10,567 bases of DNA from an uncultured Flavobacterium sp. (GTDB taxonomy: Bacteria > Bacteroidota > Bacteroidia > Flavobacteriales > Flavobacteriaceae), in the NCBI GenBank assembly GCA_946886675.1, contig CAMPIZ010000033.1, positions 1-10,567 on the forward strand. The letters are read 5' to 3'. Below, one piece after another: positions 1 through 8,459 of this stretch (the first letter of the stretch is position 1; each line of letters starts with the position of its first letter). Both the position numbers and the translations under genes were made by a program. Under the pieces are notes generated by a model that ran no database searches, was not told where the DNA came from, and saw nothing but the letters and a program-made list of their open reading frames with translations.

Positions 1-97
1 CTATTGCTCTGCTCAGCGCTAACGCTGCAACTGTAATTTCCCGGTAGTCCTCCCCACTATGAAAACCAAAGGTACTGCCACAGCTACAGGTTAAAAA
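1..97. other. Left-edge segment with no supported gene
   Basis: No complete gene, RNA or promoter motif is convincing here. A minus-strand frame is open from about 115 to the edge (containing CSCGSTFGF) but has no start codon. Three plus-strand frames run in from the edge and stop at 20, 34 and 45, so the tail of a convergent gene cannot be excluded. Confidence 0.4.
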
Positions 98-123
98 ATA
101 GTTATTGTGTGTATGCTAACTAT
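91..123 (-). terminator. Weak intrinsic terminator-like inverted repeat at operon end
   Basis: On the minus strand, ATAGTTA (123-117) and TAACTAT (104-98) form a perfect seven-base inverted repeat around a 12-base loop. Five further T residues follow at once. The first arm contains the TAG stop codon of the OmpA gene. The stem is AT-rich with one G-C pair, so it is weak, but position and T-run fit an end-of-operon terminator. Confidence 0.4.
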
Positions 124-2012
124 AATTCTGTTATTATAAATTCACTTCTCCTGTTAAGCCCATGCTGTTCTTCACTACAGCTTACACCATCAGCACACTT
201 ATTTATCAGCTGCGTTTCGCCATAACCTTTACCCGTTACTCTGTTAGATTCTATGCCTTGGGCAAGTAAATAATCGATAATAGCTTTTGCCCTCTTATCA
301 GATAAAACCTGGTTATAAGCATTAGATGCTCGTGAGTCTGTATGTGTCCTTACATCCACTTTTGCATTTGTATTCTGCTTTAAGAAATCAGCAAGTTTTT
401 TTAAATCTTTTTCTGCTTCAGGAGTAATATTAAATTTACCTCTGTCAAAATAAGTATACTCTATATTATACACTTTTGCCAGGTCTGCACCTTTTTGAAG
501 CCCTTCCGGTTTTTTCTCTTCCTTATTTTTTGGCTTGTTATAATCGGCTGGCCTTACATAATAAGTCCTTCCGCATAATATATCAAATGAATACCATCCT
601 TTATCATCTGTAATAGCTTCATTAACTACCTTAAGATTAGCATCAAGAAGTACTGCTTTAGTATTGACTAAGATTTTTCCTGAAATTTCGTCTGCTAATA
701 TGCCCTCTGTTTTTCTGGCACAATCCTCACCATACGGGCTAAACTCAATAAAACTGTATATATCATCAAAACCTTTGCCCCCATCCCTGTTTGAAGTAAA
801 GTAACCTGTTCTGGTTTTGTCGTTAATTATAAGGGCAAAGTCATCCTGCATACTGTTTACGGGCGTGCCCACATTATGAGATTTCTGATAAGTACCGTCT
901 GCTTCCGGTCTGCTGATAAATATATCAAGCCCGCCAAGGCCGGGATGCCCTTCAGAAGAAAAGTATAAATCTTTTCCTGCGGATATGAACGGAAAGCTTT
1001 CCCTTGCTTCTGTATTAATCCCAGGTCCAAGATTAACAGGCGTACCAAAAGAGCCCCCCTTTATGTTTACTTTATAAATATCTGACTCTCCATACCCTCC
1101 CGGCATGTTTGAAGCAAAGTAGAGCGTGCTGCCATCTGCACTTATACTTGGATGAGCACAACTGTAATCGTTACTGTTAAACGGAAGCTCGGTTACGTTT
1201 ACCCATTCGCTGCCATTATATTCTGCCCTGTATATCTTTAAAAGAATGCGATTATTTTCATCCTTTTGTGCCTTTCCGTTATTATAATTATTGCGGGTAA
1301 AATAAACCGTGTTCAAATCGCTGGTAAATACCGGGGTAGATTCATGAAATTTTGTATCCAGGTTGATAGCAAATTTCTCCGATTTCCCTGCCAGACTGTC
1401 TTTTTCATCCATTACAGTACTGTAAAGACAGGTAAAAGACTGGTTTGTCCACTTATCTACCTTTTTTTGTTTTATTTGTGGTTCCCTACTGGAAGCAAAA
1501 ACAATTTTATCCCCAAAAAAAGCAGTCCCGTAATCTGATTGAGAAGAGTTGGCCTTAAGAAGTTTTATTTCATACCTGTCGGATTCTTCTTCAATTTCAT
1601 CAAGGTAATCTTTATTTTCCAAAAACAGTTTCCCTCTGGAGTCTTCATCGTTCAGCTTTGCAAACTGTTCCATTATTTCATCAGCTTTACTGTATTTGCC
1701 CACAAACTTTAATGTTTGTGCAAAACGGTAATAATACTCTGTAGGAACTTCTTTACCAAGTTCAAAGAGCTTATCATACCATTGGTAGGCATCGGCAAGC
1801 TTCCCGTTAAAATAATAGGAATCACCAATTTTCTCAAACAGCTCTCTGGATTTGTATCCCCTTCCGGCTACTTCCATATAAGTATCTATGGCTTCGCTGT
1901 AAGCTAAATTTTCAAACTGTTTGTTTGCGGTTCTTAGTCCGCTGCCCTGCGCCATTCCCTGAAGCGAAAAAGCTAAGGGCAGTAATGTTAGTAATAGTTT
2001 TAGTTGATTCAT
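120..2012 (-). CDS. OmpA family protein with TPR-like, PD40 and peptidoglycan-binding domains
   Basis: The product has 630 residues with a signal peptide of about 1-22 (ending GMAQ). A TPR-like helical part covers about 25-120. PD40 beta-propeller repeats are centred near 227-240, 288-302, 341-353 and 392-408 (LYFASNMPGG, LYFSSEG, GYFTSNRDGG). A CarboxypepD_reg-like beta domain spans about 434-490 (the DDKGWYSF turn), and an OmpA domain covers 517-630. That domain keeps Asp559 (HTDSRA) and Arg574 (SDKRAK), spaced 15 apart like the Asp and Arg that bind diaminopimelate in OmpA, so peptidoglycan binding should be intact. Proteins of this layout commonly follow PorP/SprF genes and resemble the T9SS-linked PorE type. 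The inferred role is to fix the SprF-like barrel and its cargo to the cell wall from the periplasm. It starts 11 bp after the barrel gene, at the ATG at 2012, with a weak AAAGG close upstream, and is probably the last gene of the operon. Confidence 0.93.
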   Translation of the reverse strand: MNQLKLLLTLLPLAFSLQGMAQGSGLRTANKQFENLAYSEAIDTYMEVAGRGYKSRELFEKIGDSYYFNGKLADAYQWYDKLFELGKEVPTEYYYRFAQTLKFVGKYSKADEIMEQFAKLNDEDSRGKLFLENKDYLDEIEEESDRYEIKLLKANSSQSDYGTAFFGDKIVFASSREPQIKQKKVDKWTNQSFTCLYSTVMDEKDSLAGKSEKFAINLDTKFHESTPVFTSDLNTVYFTRNNYNNGKAQKDENNRILLKIYRAEYNGSEWVNVTELPFNSNDYSCAHPSISADGSTLYFASNMPGGYGESDIYKVNIKGGSFGTPVNLGPGINTEARESFPFISAGKDLYFSSEGHPGLGGLDIFISRPEADGTYQKSHNVGTPVNSMQDDFALIINDKTRTGYFTSNRDGGKGFDDIYSFIEFSPYGEDCARKTEGILADEISGKILVNTKAVLLDANLKVVNEAITDDKGWYSFDILCGRTYYVRPADYNKPKNKEEKKPEGLQKGADLAKVYNIEYTYFDRGKFNITPEAEKDLKKLADFLKQNTNAKVDVRTHTDSRASNAYNQVLSDKRAKAIIDYLLAQGIESNRVTGKGYGETQLINKCADGVSCSEEQHGLNRRSEFIITEL

Positions 2013-2023
2013 AACCTTTGTTT

Positions 2024-2956
2024 TTAGAAAAATCTTGGGTTAGCTACTTTTCCGCCTTTTGATAAAATCTCAAAACGGAGATAAATTTCATGAGAGCCGG
2101 AGTTATAATCTGCCAGCCTGGTTGTTTCCATATCATAGGTATAACCTATGAATAAACCGTCTGATACCTGAAACCCTGCTAGGGCGCTTAATGCAGCATC
2201 CCATCTGTAGGCGAGTCCCACGGTAAACTTTTCATCATACAGGAAATTACCTGAAACATCTACCTGTAAAGGAGAGCCGTTTGCCACTTTTACCATAGTA
2301 GCCGGCTTAAACTGCAGGTTATAGGTAAGATCAAAAACATGGCCTCCAATAAAGTAATAATGCATTTTATCTTTTGCCACAGATGATGTGTTATGCTCGT
2401 AATGTTTGGTTTCCAAAAAGTTTGGAACAGAAATCCCTACATAACTCTTATCAGAATAAAGAAATACCCCCGCACCAAAATTTGGTGAAAACTGGTTGTC
2501 CACATTGTTTTGGAACCTTGGATCGGATGGGTCATAAATATTCAGTTTGGTAAAATCTATATTTAAAAGGTCTGCTGTAGCCTTAAGCCCGAATGCCAGC
2601 TGATATCTTGTTGAAACGTTTACCGTATAGGATATATCTGTCGATATTGCACTTTCATCCATTGGGCCTATCTTATCATTAATAAATGAAAGCCCTATTC
2701 CCATTTTTTTACCAATAGGAGCATTTAAAGAGGCTGTAGATGTTACAGGGGCTCCATCAAGACCTACCCATTGAGCACGATAGATTCCGAAAATGCTCAT
2801 TACATCACGCGAACCGGCGTAAGCAGGGTTTACGTTAATAGTATTGTACATATACTGAGTATACTGTGGGTCTTGTTGAGCCTGTGCCTTGTGTAATGCA
2901 ACCAGGGCAATAACAAAAACCAATATGCTGTTTATTTTTAAATCTTTCATCATCAT
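2024..2956 (-). CDS. PorP/SprF family T9SS outer-membrane protein
   Basis: About 310 residues from the ATG at 2956; 308 if the ATG at 2950 is used. A signal peptide ends at KAQA before QQDP. The mature N terminus, QDPQYTQYMYNTINVNPAYAG, is the family hallmark, followed by GIYRAQWVGLDGAP and alternating beta strands such as GKKMGIGLSF and DGLFIGYTYD. The chain ends in Phe-Phe, as expected for an outer-membrane barrel. In Flavobacterium johnsoniae, SprF is needed for surface display of the type B substrate SprB, and paralogues sit next to other CHU_C genes. Here the overlap with the CHU_C gene upstream fits a dedicated partner for that protein. The many paralogues per genome mean that orthology to the core PorP or to SprF itself cannot be claimed. 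No truncation or frameshift is seen, and the length is normal for the family. Confidence 0.93.
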   Translation of the reverse strand: MMMKDLKINSILVFVIALVALHKAQAQQDPQYTQYMYNTINVNPAYAGSRDVMSIFGIYRAQWVGLDGAPVTSTASLNAPIGKKMGIGLSFINDKIGPMDESAISTDISYTVNVSTRYQLAFGLKATADLLNIDFTKLNIYDPSDPRFQNNVDNQFSPNFGAGVFLYSDKSYVGISVPNFLETKHYEHNTSSVAKDKMHYYFIGGHVFDLTYNLQFKPATMVKVANGSPLQVDVSGNFLYDEKFTVGLAYRWDAALSALAGFQVSDGLFIGYTYDMETTRLADYNSGSHEIYLRFEILSKGGKVANPRFF

Positions 2957-2959
2957 CAC
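2948..2959 (-). promoter_or_regulatory. Overlapping stop/start with stacked start codons
   Basis: On the minus strand the stop TGA (2958-2956) shares its A with an ATG (2956-2954). A GTG (2959-2957) comes just before it and two more ATGs follow at 2953 and 2950, all in one frame. No strong Shine-Dalgarno sequence precedes them, so translation of the barrel gene is probably coupled to termination on the CHU_C gene. The ATG at 2956 (TGATG) or 2950 (MKDLKI) is more likely than the GTG. Confidence 0.7.
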
Positions 2960-4188
2960 TCTGCACTTATATATAAATAACCTGTTTTCTTTACCGTTGT
3001 TCCGTTTGCCGGATATTCTATTACATAGAAATATGTACCTGTCGGGAGTCTCTGGCTTTGAGAAACCGTAACCCTTCCTGAGGAAAACCCGCTGAATACA
3101 TTTCCTCTGGTGTCGTAGTCTAAAGTTTCAAATACTTTTACACCCCATCTGTTATAAACCTCAACTTTATTACCGGGAAAATTAGTAATGTTCTCTATTA
3201 TAAAGTAGTCGTTTTGTCCATCACCATCCGGTGTTACACCATTATATATAACCACGTCCTGAGCCGGCGGAAGAACAGGTTTTACTCTGGCCAAAGTGAA
3301 TACTCCATAACCCGAAACATTTACCGGAGTTGTAACCGTTTTTTCACCTTCATCTACAATACCGCCTTCATCTACCCATTTGGACTGATCTGTGTCCCAT
3401 CTTACAATATGGAGTTCCCCTGCCTGTGTACCTATAATTTGTGCAGGAGTAGTATTATCCTCATCCCAGCTAAGGGTAAGAATTATATCGGCCTGGCCGC
3501 TGGTTTTATCTACCGTCCAATATTCCGTATTATCAATTAGTATTATATTTTCTGCTTTACTCGCATGTGGATAAACAGGATTTGAATCTTCAAAGAAATA
3601 TTTACCCATAAAGCTTCCGTCTGCATCAACAGCAGATATGGCAGCATACCTAAAGTACTGGTTGTCTCCAATTGGGTAAATAAATCCCGTATCACCATTT
3701 TTTACTACATGGCCGTCTACATGGCTGTTATTACTCACATTGGTGTGCGTTGCTTCGTTCTCAAATATGATTATTCCCCCAAATACATCATTCTGAACAA
3801 TTCCCTGATAAAAGTCGGCATTACCGCTAATCGAAATATCCCCATACAAACGAAAAGCGGGCTGCCAGTTAGAATTGTGAAACAAGACATCATAAAAATC
3901 AGCTGGTATGCTGCCGGTTATATCCTGCTGTACAGATCCTGTAAATCTGGTATATCCGGTATAAGACGGATCAAAAGTTGTAATCCCGTCGTTGTTAAAG
4001 TTGCGCTTAAATATTACTTCTCCATTATTTTCATATTCGCCCATAGCAGTATTGTCAAAATCTGACTCCACGCTTACAAGCGTACCCGGGCTTACATACA
4101 ATATGCCTTCGTTTACCGTTTGCCCTGTCTGGGCAAAAGCGGCAGCGGAAAATGCCAGGGCTGTTAATGTTATTTTTATTGTTTTCAT
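2956..4188 (-). CDS. T9SS type B (CHU_C) sorting-domain surface protein
   Basis: The product has 410 residues. A signal peptide covers about 1-19 (LTALAFSAAAFA then QTGQ). The middle (about 25-300) is beta-rich, with no catalytic motif; it includes a TRFTGSVQQDITG stretch (80-92) and FIYPIGDNQYFRYAAIS (169-185), both of a kind seen in flavobacterial surface proteins. Residues 313-410 form a gliding-motility-associated C-terminal domain: NGVTPDGDGQNDYF (316-329), VEVYNRWGVKVFE (342-354), LPTGTYFYVI (381-390) and GYLYI (403-407). This family is a sorting signal for T9SS export, and type B versions often need a cognate SprF-like partner, here the next gene, whose start overlaps this stop. The protein has no Cys, unlike the adhesin upstream. 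The start is the ATG at 4188, preceded by an A-rich stretch without a Shine-Dalgarno sequence. It may be a minor surface subunit or the anchor for the two larger proteins (inference). Confidence 0.92.
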   Translation of the reverse strand: MKTIKITLTALAFSAAAFAQTGQTVNEGILYVSPGTLVSVESDFDNTAMGEYENNGEVIFKRNFNNDGITTFDPSYTGYTRFTGSVQQDITGSIPADFYDVLFHNSNWQPAFRLYGDISISGNADFYQGIVQNDVFGGIIIFENEATHTNVSNNSHVDGHVVKNGDTGFIYPIGDNQYFRYAAISAVDADGSFMGKYFFEDSNPVYPHASKAENIILIDNTEYWTVDKTSGQADIILTLSWDEDNTTPAQIIGTQAGELHIVRWDTDQSKWVDEGGIVDEGEKTVTTPVNVSGYGVFTLARVKPVLPPAQDVVIYNGVTPDGDGQNDYFIIENITNFPGNKVEVYNRWGVKVFETLDYDTRGNVFSGFSSGRVTVSQSQRLPTGTYFYVIEYPANGTTVKKTGYLYISAE

Positions 4189-4218
4189 TTTTTAAACAGT
4201 ATTAGTGGGGTTTCTGTT

Positions 4219-7200
4219 CTAGTTTTTAACCCTTTGGTAAATCATTGGGTTTGTTATGACTTTGCATCGCTTAGTCGTTACCGCTATAACTGCGGTTGGC
4301 GACGATTCACACGCCGTGCCCGATGTGGCAACGGTTATACGTCTGTAATATGTTGTTTGTTTTAATACACCCGGCTGATAGGTTGGCCCTGTAGCGCCTG
4401 GTATAGTGGTCCAGCCTGATGTACCGTTTAATGAGGATTCCCATCGGTATGTTATAGTGCCTGTACCCGATCCGCTTGTTACAGACGTAAGCAAAGCCGG
4501 GGCTGTATCTACACAAATTGTCTGGCTGCTGCCTATACTCCCCGCCGTTACTGCACTATTTACTGTTATTACTACTGATGCTGAGACAGCTTCACAGGCA
4601 GTACCGGATGTAGCTATGGTTACACGGCGGTAATGGGTCGTTGCGGTTAAGACTGGAGGCTGGTAAGTAACTCCGTTTGCTCCGGAAATAGTTGTCCATG
4701 CAGATCCGTTAGGTGAGGATTCCCATCGGTATGTTATTGTACCCGTACCCGTTCCTGCACCACCTGAGGTAAGTAATGCCGGAGCCGTATTGTAACATAT
4801 TGTCTGGTTTGTACCAATGCTTCCTGCCGTTACTGCACTGTTTACCGTTACAAGTACAGATGCAGTAGGCGATGACGTACATGCTAAACCTGATGTTGCG
4901 TTAGTAGTTCTGCGGTAATATCTGTTAGCTGTTAAAGCTCCCGGCTGATAGGTTGCCCCTGTAGCACCGGATATTGTAGTCCAGCCTGATGTACCGTTAG
5001 CCGACCATTCCCAGGTGTATGTTATAGTTCCTGTACCTGTACCGTTTGACACTGATGTTAGCAATGCAGGTGTGGTATTATAGCATATTGTCTGGTTAGA
5101 ACCTATACTTCCCGCTGATACTGCGTTATTTACTGTTATTACTACTGATGCTGAGGCAGCTTCACATGGAGTACCGGATGTAGCTATGGTTATACGGCGG
5201 TAATGGGTTGTTGCGGTTAAGACTGGAGGCTGGTATGTAGTACTGTTAGTTCCTGATATAGTTGTCCAGGCAGACCCGTTTGGAGAGGATTCCCACCTGT
5301 AGGTTATAGTGCCCGTACCCGTTCCAGCCCCGCCTGAAGTAAGCAGTGCCGGGGCAGTATTGTAACATATTGTCTGATTTGAGCCAATAGTTCCCGCGTT
5401 TACTGCACTGTTTACAGTAATTAATACTGAGGATGTAGCTGAGGATGTACAAGCCGCACCAGATGTAGCAATTGTTGTCCTGCGAAAATATGTATTTGAT
5501 GTTAGCGCTCCAGGTTGATATGTCTCTGAAGAGGCACCCAATATCACTGTCCATGTGCTGTTATTAGGCGATGACTCCCATTCATAAGTTATGGTACCTG
5601 TACCTGTTCCGTTTGCTGTTGAAGTAAGAAGCGATGGTACTGTCCCGTAACATATTGTCTGATTAGAACCTATGCTACCTGCAGTTACAGCAGCATTAAC
5701 GGTAATCTGTATGGCTGTTGACGCTGCTTCACAAGAGGTAGCTCCCGATGTTGCAATTGTTACCCTGCGGTAATATCTTGATGATGTTAAAGAAGGTGGC
5801 TGATAAGTAAGACTGTTAGTTCCTGAAACTGTTGTCCATGAAGTTCCGTTATTAGATCTTTCCCATCTGTAAGTAATGCTACCTGTACCCGTTCCTGGTG
5901 ATATTGAAGTTAGAAGGTCAGGAGTTGTATTTCTACATATTGTCTGATCTGATGCAATTGACCCAGGGTCGGTAACGGCCATTACTGTAACCGTTACATT
6001 TGATGTAGGAACAGATTCACATGATTTGCCACCATTAGTAACTATTGTAGTTCTTCTGTAATATGTTGTTGCAGTTAATACAGGCGGCTGATATGTTGCT
6101 CCGTTTGCTCCGGATATAGTTGTCCAGCCTGAGGTACCATTTGCAGAGGATTCCCACCTGTAAGATATAGTACCACCACCCGGCGCCGTTCCTGCTGTTG
6201 TCGAGGTAAGCTGTGCGGGTGCCGTATTATTACATATTGTCTGGTTAGAACCAATCGCTCCGGCTGTAGGAGTTCCATAAACTATAACCTGAATTGGCAC
6301 CGTATTGCTTTCACAATCACCATTTTTCTGGCTTACATAATAAGTAGTTGTTCCCGGGGTTGTTGTTCCAGGCACAAAAGGATAATCTGAAGCAAAACCT
6401 CCGTTTACCACATACCACTGCAACTGATATGCGGGATTAGTAGTATTTGCCGTTAGAGGCACAGCGGTTTCACCCTGGCAGTAACGTACCGGGCTGGTTA
6501 CAATAGGTACTGTAGGTATCGTTGTTAAGTTAACTGAATCACTGTTATTACCGGCATTTGTTGTGTTTTCTATATCATCACTACTTAACACAAAATAATT
6601 ATACCACCTTGTTATTGCCTGATACTCAAGGGAAACGCTATTTGTATAATCAGAATTTGGTCCTGCTATAGTAAAAGTTATAGGGTTATATGAAGCTCCA
6701 GCAGCTAAATTGCCCTGAGCCTGTCCACTATCACCAATACTATATGTATAAGTTGTATAACCTGTTGAAGGTGTATTATTAGATTGTGTTCGAGTCCAAC
6801 CAGTATATTGTGAAGCGGTTTGAGTTAAAGTTGCACCCGGAGGAATAACTTCAATAAGCCGAATTCGATTAGCTACTGAAATGTTATTGGAATATGTGTT
6901 ATAAGAATAATTTGCTGTGCTGGATCCATTATTTTTTAATTGTAAAGTAAATGTATTTCCATTTATTCCATCAATACAGGAATTGGTAACGGTTTTATCT
7001 ACTATAAGGTCTATGCCCTCTGCTGTTACAGGTATGGTTACAGACCTTGTATTGTTACTAAGGTCATCGTCCAACGGCGGTGTCGCAGTTGCTGTGTTAA
7101 GTAGTGCATTCCCCGCAGGTACTGCATAAAGCCGTCCTGTTACCGTAATAGTTCCCACCGAGTTTGCCGCGAGATTAAGCGTACCTGTTATCTCATTGGT

Positions 7201-8400
7201 AGTTAGCGAACCCGCCGTAGGCAGCGTTGCCGAAATAAATCCTGAATGTGTGATTGATGTTACATCAAATCCTGTTGTACCTTCCGGCATCAGGTTGCCA
7301 TTCATATCGGTAATCCTGTCTACAAAATTAATCCCGTATGCGTCTAAATCTGTAGGATTGTCTACCTCAACAGTATAAGTAACCAGGTTAGCATTATTGC
7401 TGCCCCCGCCCCCTACTGTCCTCAGTAAAGTTTTATTTGCTTTTTTATCAACAATTATGTTACCTGGTGTTGTTACAAACAGGTTACGTATTTCATGGAA
7501 GTTTACTCCACCTCCGGTAGAAGCACCAAAACCAAGCTTTAATAACGGAGGAGGTGCATTTGTTGTATTATAACTTATAAGGTCTACCCATGGTCCGTTA
7601 ACAGACTTTCTCCACCTTACAGAAATCTGGTAATACACCCCTGATGCATCCAATGGGATGATTTCAATCTGTACCCTTCTGTAAAATTGTGCATCGGTAG
7701 GTCTGGTGGATGTCTGGGTATTGTAATCAATTTCATCCCTTCCCCTTATGGCTCCGTTACCGCCGGTCCTGTCTCCCAAAGGCGTACCTGCAAGGTAAGG
7801 GTTTGTAGTTGAAGCGCTTGCTGTAGTTGGACCTCTTAATACTACTGCATTAGGTACCTCGCCAGGACCGCCAACCCTACCTTCTGTTGGGTTGGAATAG
7901 TTCCCGTATTCATCAAAACCAACACCTACATAACCTCCTGAGAGTCCGTTTCCTCCATTGGGTGCATAACCAAGTGAACCACCATATCCTCCCATTTGAA
8001 AAGTGGAAGTGGCATCATAAAGAAATACAGCCAAACCGTCTGCACCACTATAGGTATCATTAACATTTCTCCATATTTTATATTCAAAATCTACCAAAAC
8101 TCCTGAAGTAGAAGGAAACGATTTATCTATATAAGCATATCCCCTCTGGTTTGCAGTAGAATTAGTAAGCCTTAGCCATCCGTCATTTACAGGATCATTA
8201 ACACCGGAAGTAAGGTAAGCAGTACCTCCAGACCCCCCCGGTCCTCCGATGATAATGTCAGGATTTCCATTACCCCTGAAATCTTCCATGATGGCAAACT
8301 GGGCAGTTGCCTTATGCATACCGCCAAGCAGGCACAGGAATAGGATAAGCAAAATTGCCTTTATGGATATCCTGTTATATTTTATATGAGATATATACAT
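4219..8400 (-). CDS. Large secreted adhesin: lectin-like, DUF11-like and Ig-like repeats
   Basis: The product has 1393 residues. A signal peptide covers about 1-34 (basic start, ILLILFLCLLGG core, ATAQ end). Residues about 36-310 look like an L-type/bacterial lectin fold, with GADGLAVFLYD (119-129) and VGVGFDEYGNY (158-168), the latter matching the usual metal-site region. Two DUF11-like beta domains follow (about 314-457 and 462-628), then a single Ig-like domain with two Cys (about 630-709). Seven tandem Ig-like repeats of about 95 residues (711-1372) come next, each with a QTIC motif and a second Cys near its end. The predicted role is glycan or surface binding on a long disulfide-stabilised stalk. 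Unusually, it ends in a short basic tail with an extra Cys (KRCKVITNPM...VKN) and not a recognisable T9SS C-terminal domain. The start is the ATG at 8400, directly before the signal peptide; the stop is TAG. It is probably cotranscribed with its neighbours. Ligand specificity cannot be read from sequence. Confidence 0.87.
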   Translation of the reverse strand: MYISHIKYNRISIKAILLILFLCLLGGMHKATAQFAIMEDFRGNGNPDIIIGGPGGSGGTAYLTSGVNDPVNDGWLRLTNSTANQRGYAYIDKSFPSTSGVLVDFEYKIWRNVNDTYSGADGLAVFLYDATSTFQMGGYGGSLGYAPNGGNGLSGGYVGVGFDEYGNYSNPTEGRVGGPGEVPNAVVLRGPTTASASTTNPYLAGTPLGDRTGGNGAIRGRDEIDYNTQTSTRPTDAQFYRRVQIEIIPLDASGVYYQISVRWRKSVNGPWVDLISYNTTNAPPPLLKLGFGASTGGGVNFHEIRNLFVTTPGNIIVDKKANKTLLRTVGGGGSNNANLVTYTVEVDNPTDLDAYGINFVDRITDMNGNLMPEGTTGFDVTSITHSGFISATLPTAGSLTTNEITGTLNLAANSVGTITVTGRLYAVPAGNALLNTATATPPLDDDLSNNTRSVTIPVTAEGIDLIVDKTVTNSCIDGINGNTFTLQLKNNGSSTANYSYNTYSNNISVANRIRLIEVIPPGATLTQTASQYTGWTRTQSNNTPSTGYTTYTYSIGDSGQAQGNLAAGASYNPITFTIAGPNSDYTNSVSLEYQAITRWYNYFVLSSDDIENTTNAGNNSDSVNLTTIPTVPIVTSPVRYCQGETAVPLTANTTNPAYQLQWYVVNGGFASDYPFVPGTTTPGTTTYYVSQKNGDCESNTVPIQVIVYGTPTAGAIGSNQTICNNTAPAQLTSTTAGTAPGGGTISYRWESSANGTSGWTTISGANGATYQPPVLTATTYYRRTTIVTNGGKSCESVPTSNVTVTVMAVTDPGSIASDQTICRNTTPDLLTSISPGTGTGSITYRWERSNNGTSWTTVSGTNSLTYQPPSLTSSRYYRRVTIATSGATSCEAASTAIQITVNAAVTAGSIGSNQTICYGTVPSLLTSTANGTGTGTITYEWESSPNNSTWTVILGASSETYQPGALTSNTYFRRTTIATSGAACTSSATSSVLITVNSAVNAGTIGSNQTICYNTAPALLTSGGAGTGTGTITYRWESSPNGSAWTTISGTNSTTYQPPVLTATTHYRRITIATSGTPCEAASASVVITVNNAVSAGSIGSNQTICYNTTPALLTSVSNGTGTGTITYTWEWSANGTSGWTTISGATGATYQPGALTANRYYRRTTNATSGLACTSSPTASVLVTVNSAVTAGSIGTNQTICYNTAPALLTSGGAGTGTGTITYRWESSPNGSAWTTISGANGVTYQPPVLTATTHYRRVTIATSGTACEAVSASVVITVNSAVTAGSIGSSQTICVDTAPALLTSVTSGSGTGTITYRWESSLNGTSGWTTIPGATGPTYQPGVLKQTTYYRRITVATSGTACESSPTAVIAVTTKRCKVITNPMIYQRVKN
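4285..6270 (-). repeat. Seven tandem Ig-like coding repeats of about 285 bp
   Basis: QTIC motifs have their Cys at residues 723, 822, 917, 1012, 1106, 1202 and 1296, a spacing of 94-99 residues. Each unit carries TITYRWESS, SGW/AWTTISG, TYQP[P/G]xLT, YYRR and ITVN landmarks. Units 4 (5119-5400) and 6 (4549-4830) are almost identical and lie 570 bp, or two units, apart. Units 3, 5 and 7 share the YQPG version; units 3 and 5 also share CTSS endings. This alternation points to expansion by a two-unit block. Confidence 0.92.
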
Positions 8401-8459
8401 GATTTCTCTGATAAACCGGCCTATGGGCAGCTAAAGCCACCCGTTTGGCCAATCATAAA
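8401..8459 (-). promoter_or_regulatory. Gap between collagen-like and adhesin genes, with an RNA hairpin
   Basis: This 59-bp gap holds a possible stem-loop at 8425-8442. On the minus-strand RNA it reads GGGUGGC-UUUA-GCUGCCC, seven pairs including two G-U wobbles with a four-base loop. The plus-strand copy would have two C-A mismatches, so the structure favours minus-strand RNA. No T-run follows, so it is not a classical terminator. It could be a processing, stability or attenuation element. I see no TAnnTTTG promoter motif and no clear Shine-Dalgarno sequence before the adhesin ATG. Confidence 0.4.

Noticed and set aside
14..27. CAGCG-CTAA-CGCTG stem-loop as a terminator
   Set aside because: The stem is only five pairs with no T-run on either side, and it sits more than 90 bp beyond the last stop codon.
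1..115. Minus-strand frame containing CSCGSTFGF, open to the left edge
   Set aside because: It has no start codon in frame after the stop near 116, lies downstream of the likely terminator, and I do not recognise the family. It may be chance.
4189..4218. A frameshift that split one protein into adhesin and CHU_C parts
   Set aside because: The 410-residue protein has its own signal peptide and ATG after a 30-bp gap, and the adhesin ends in its own tail, so they are separate genes.
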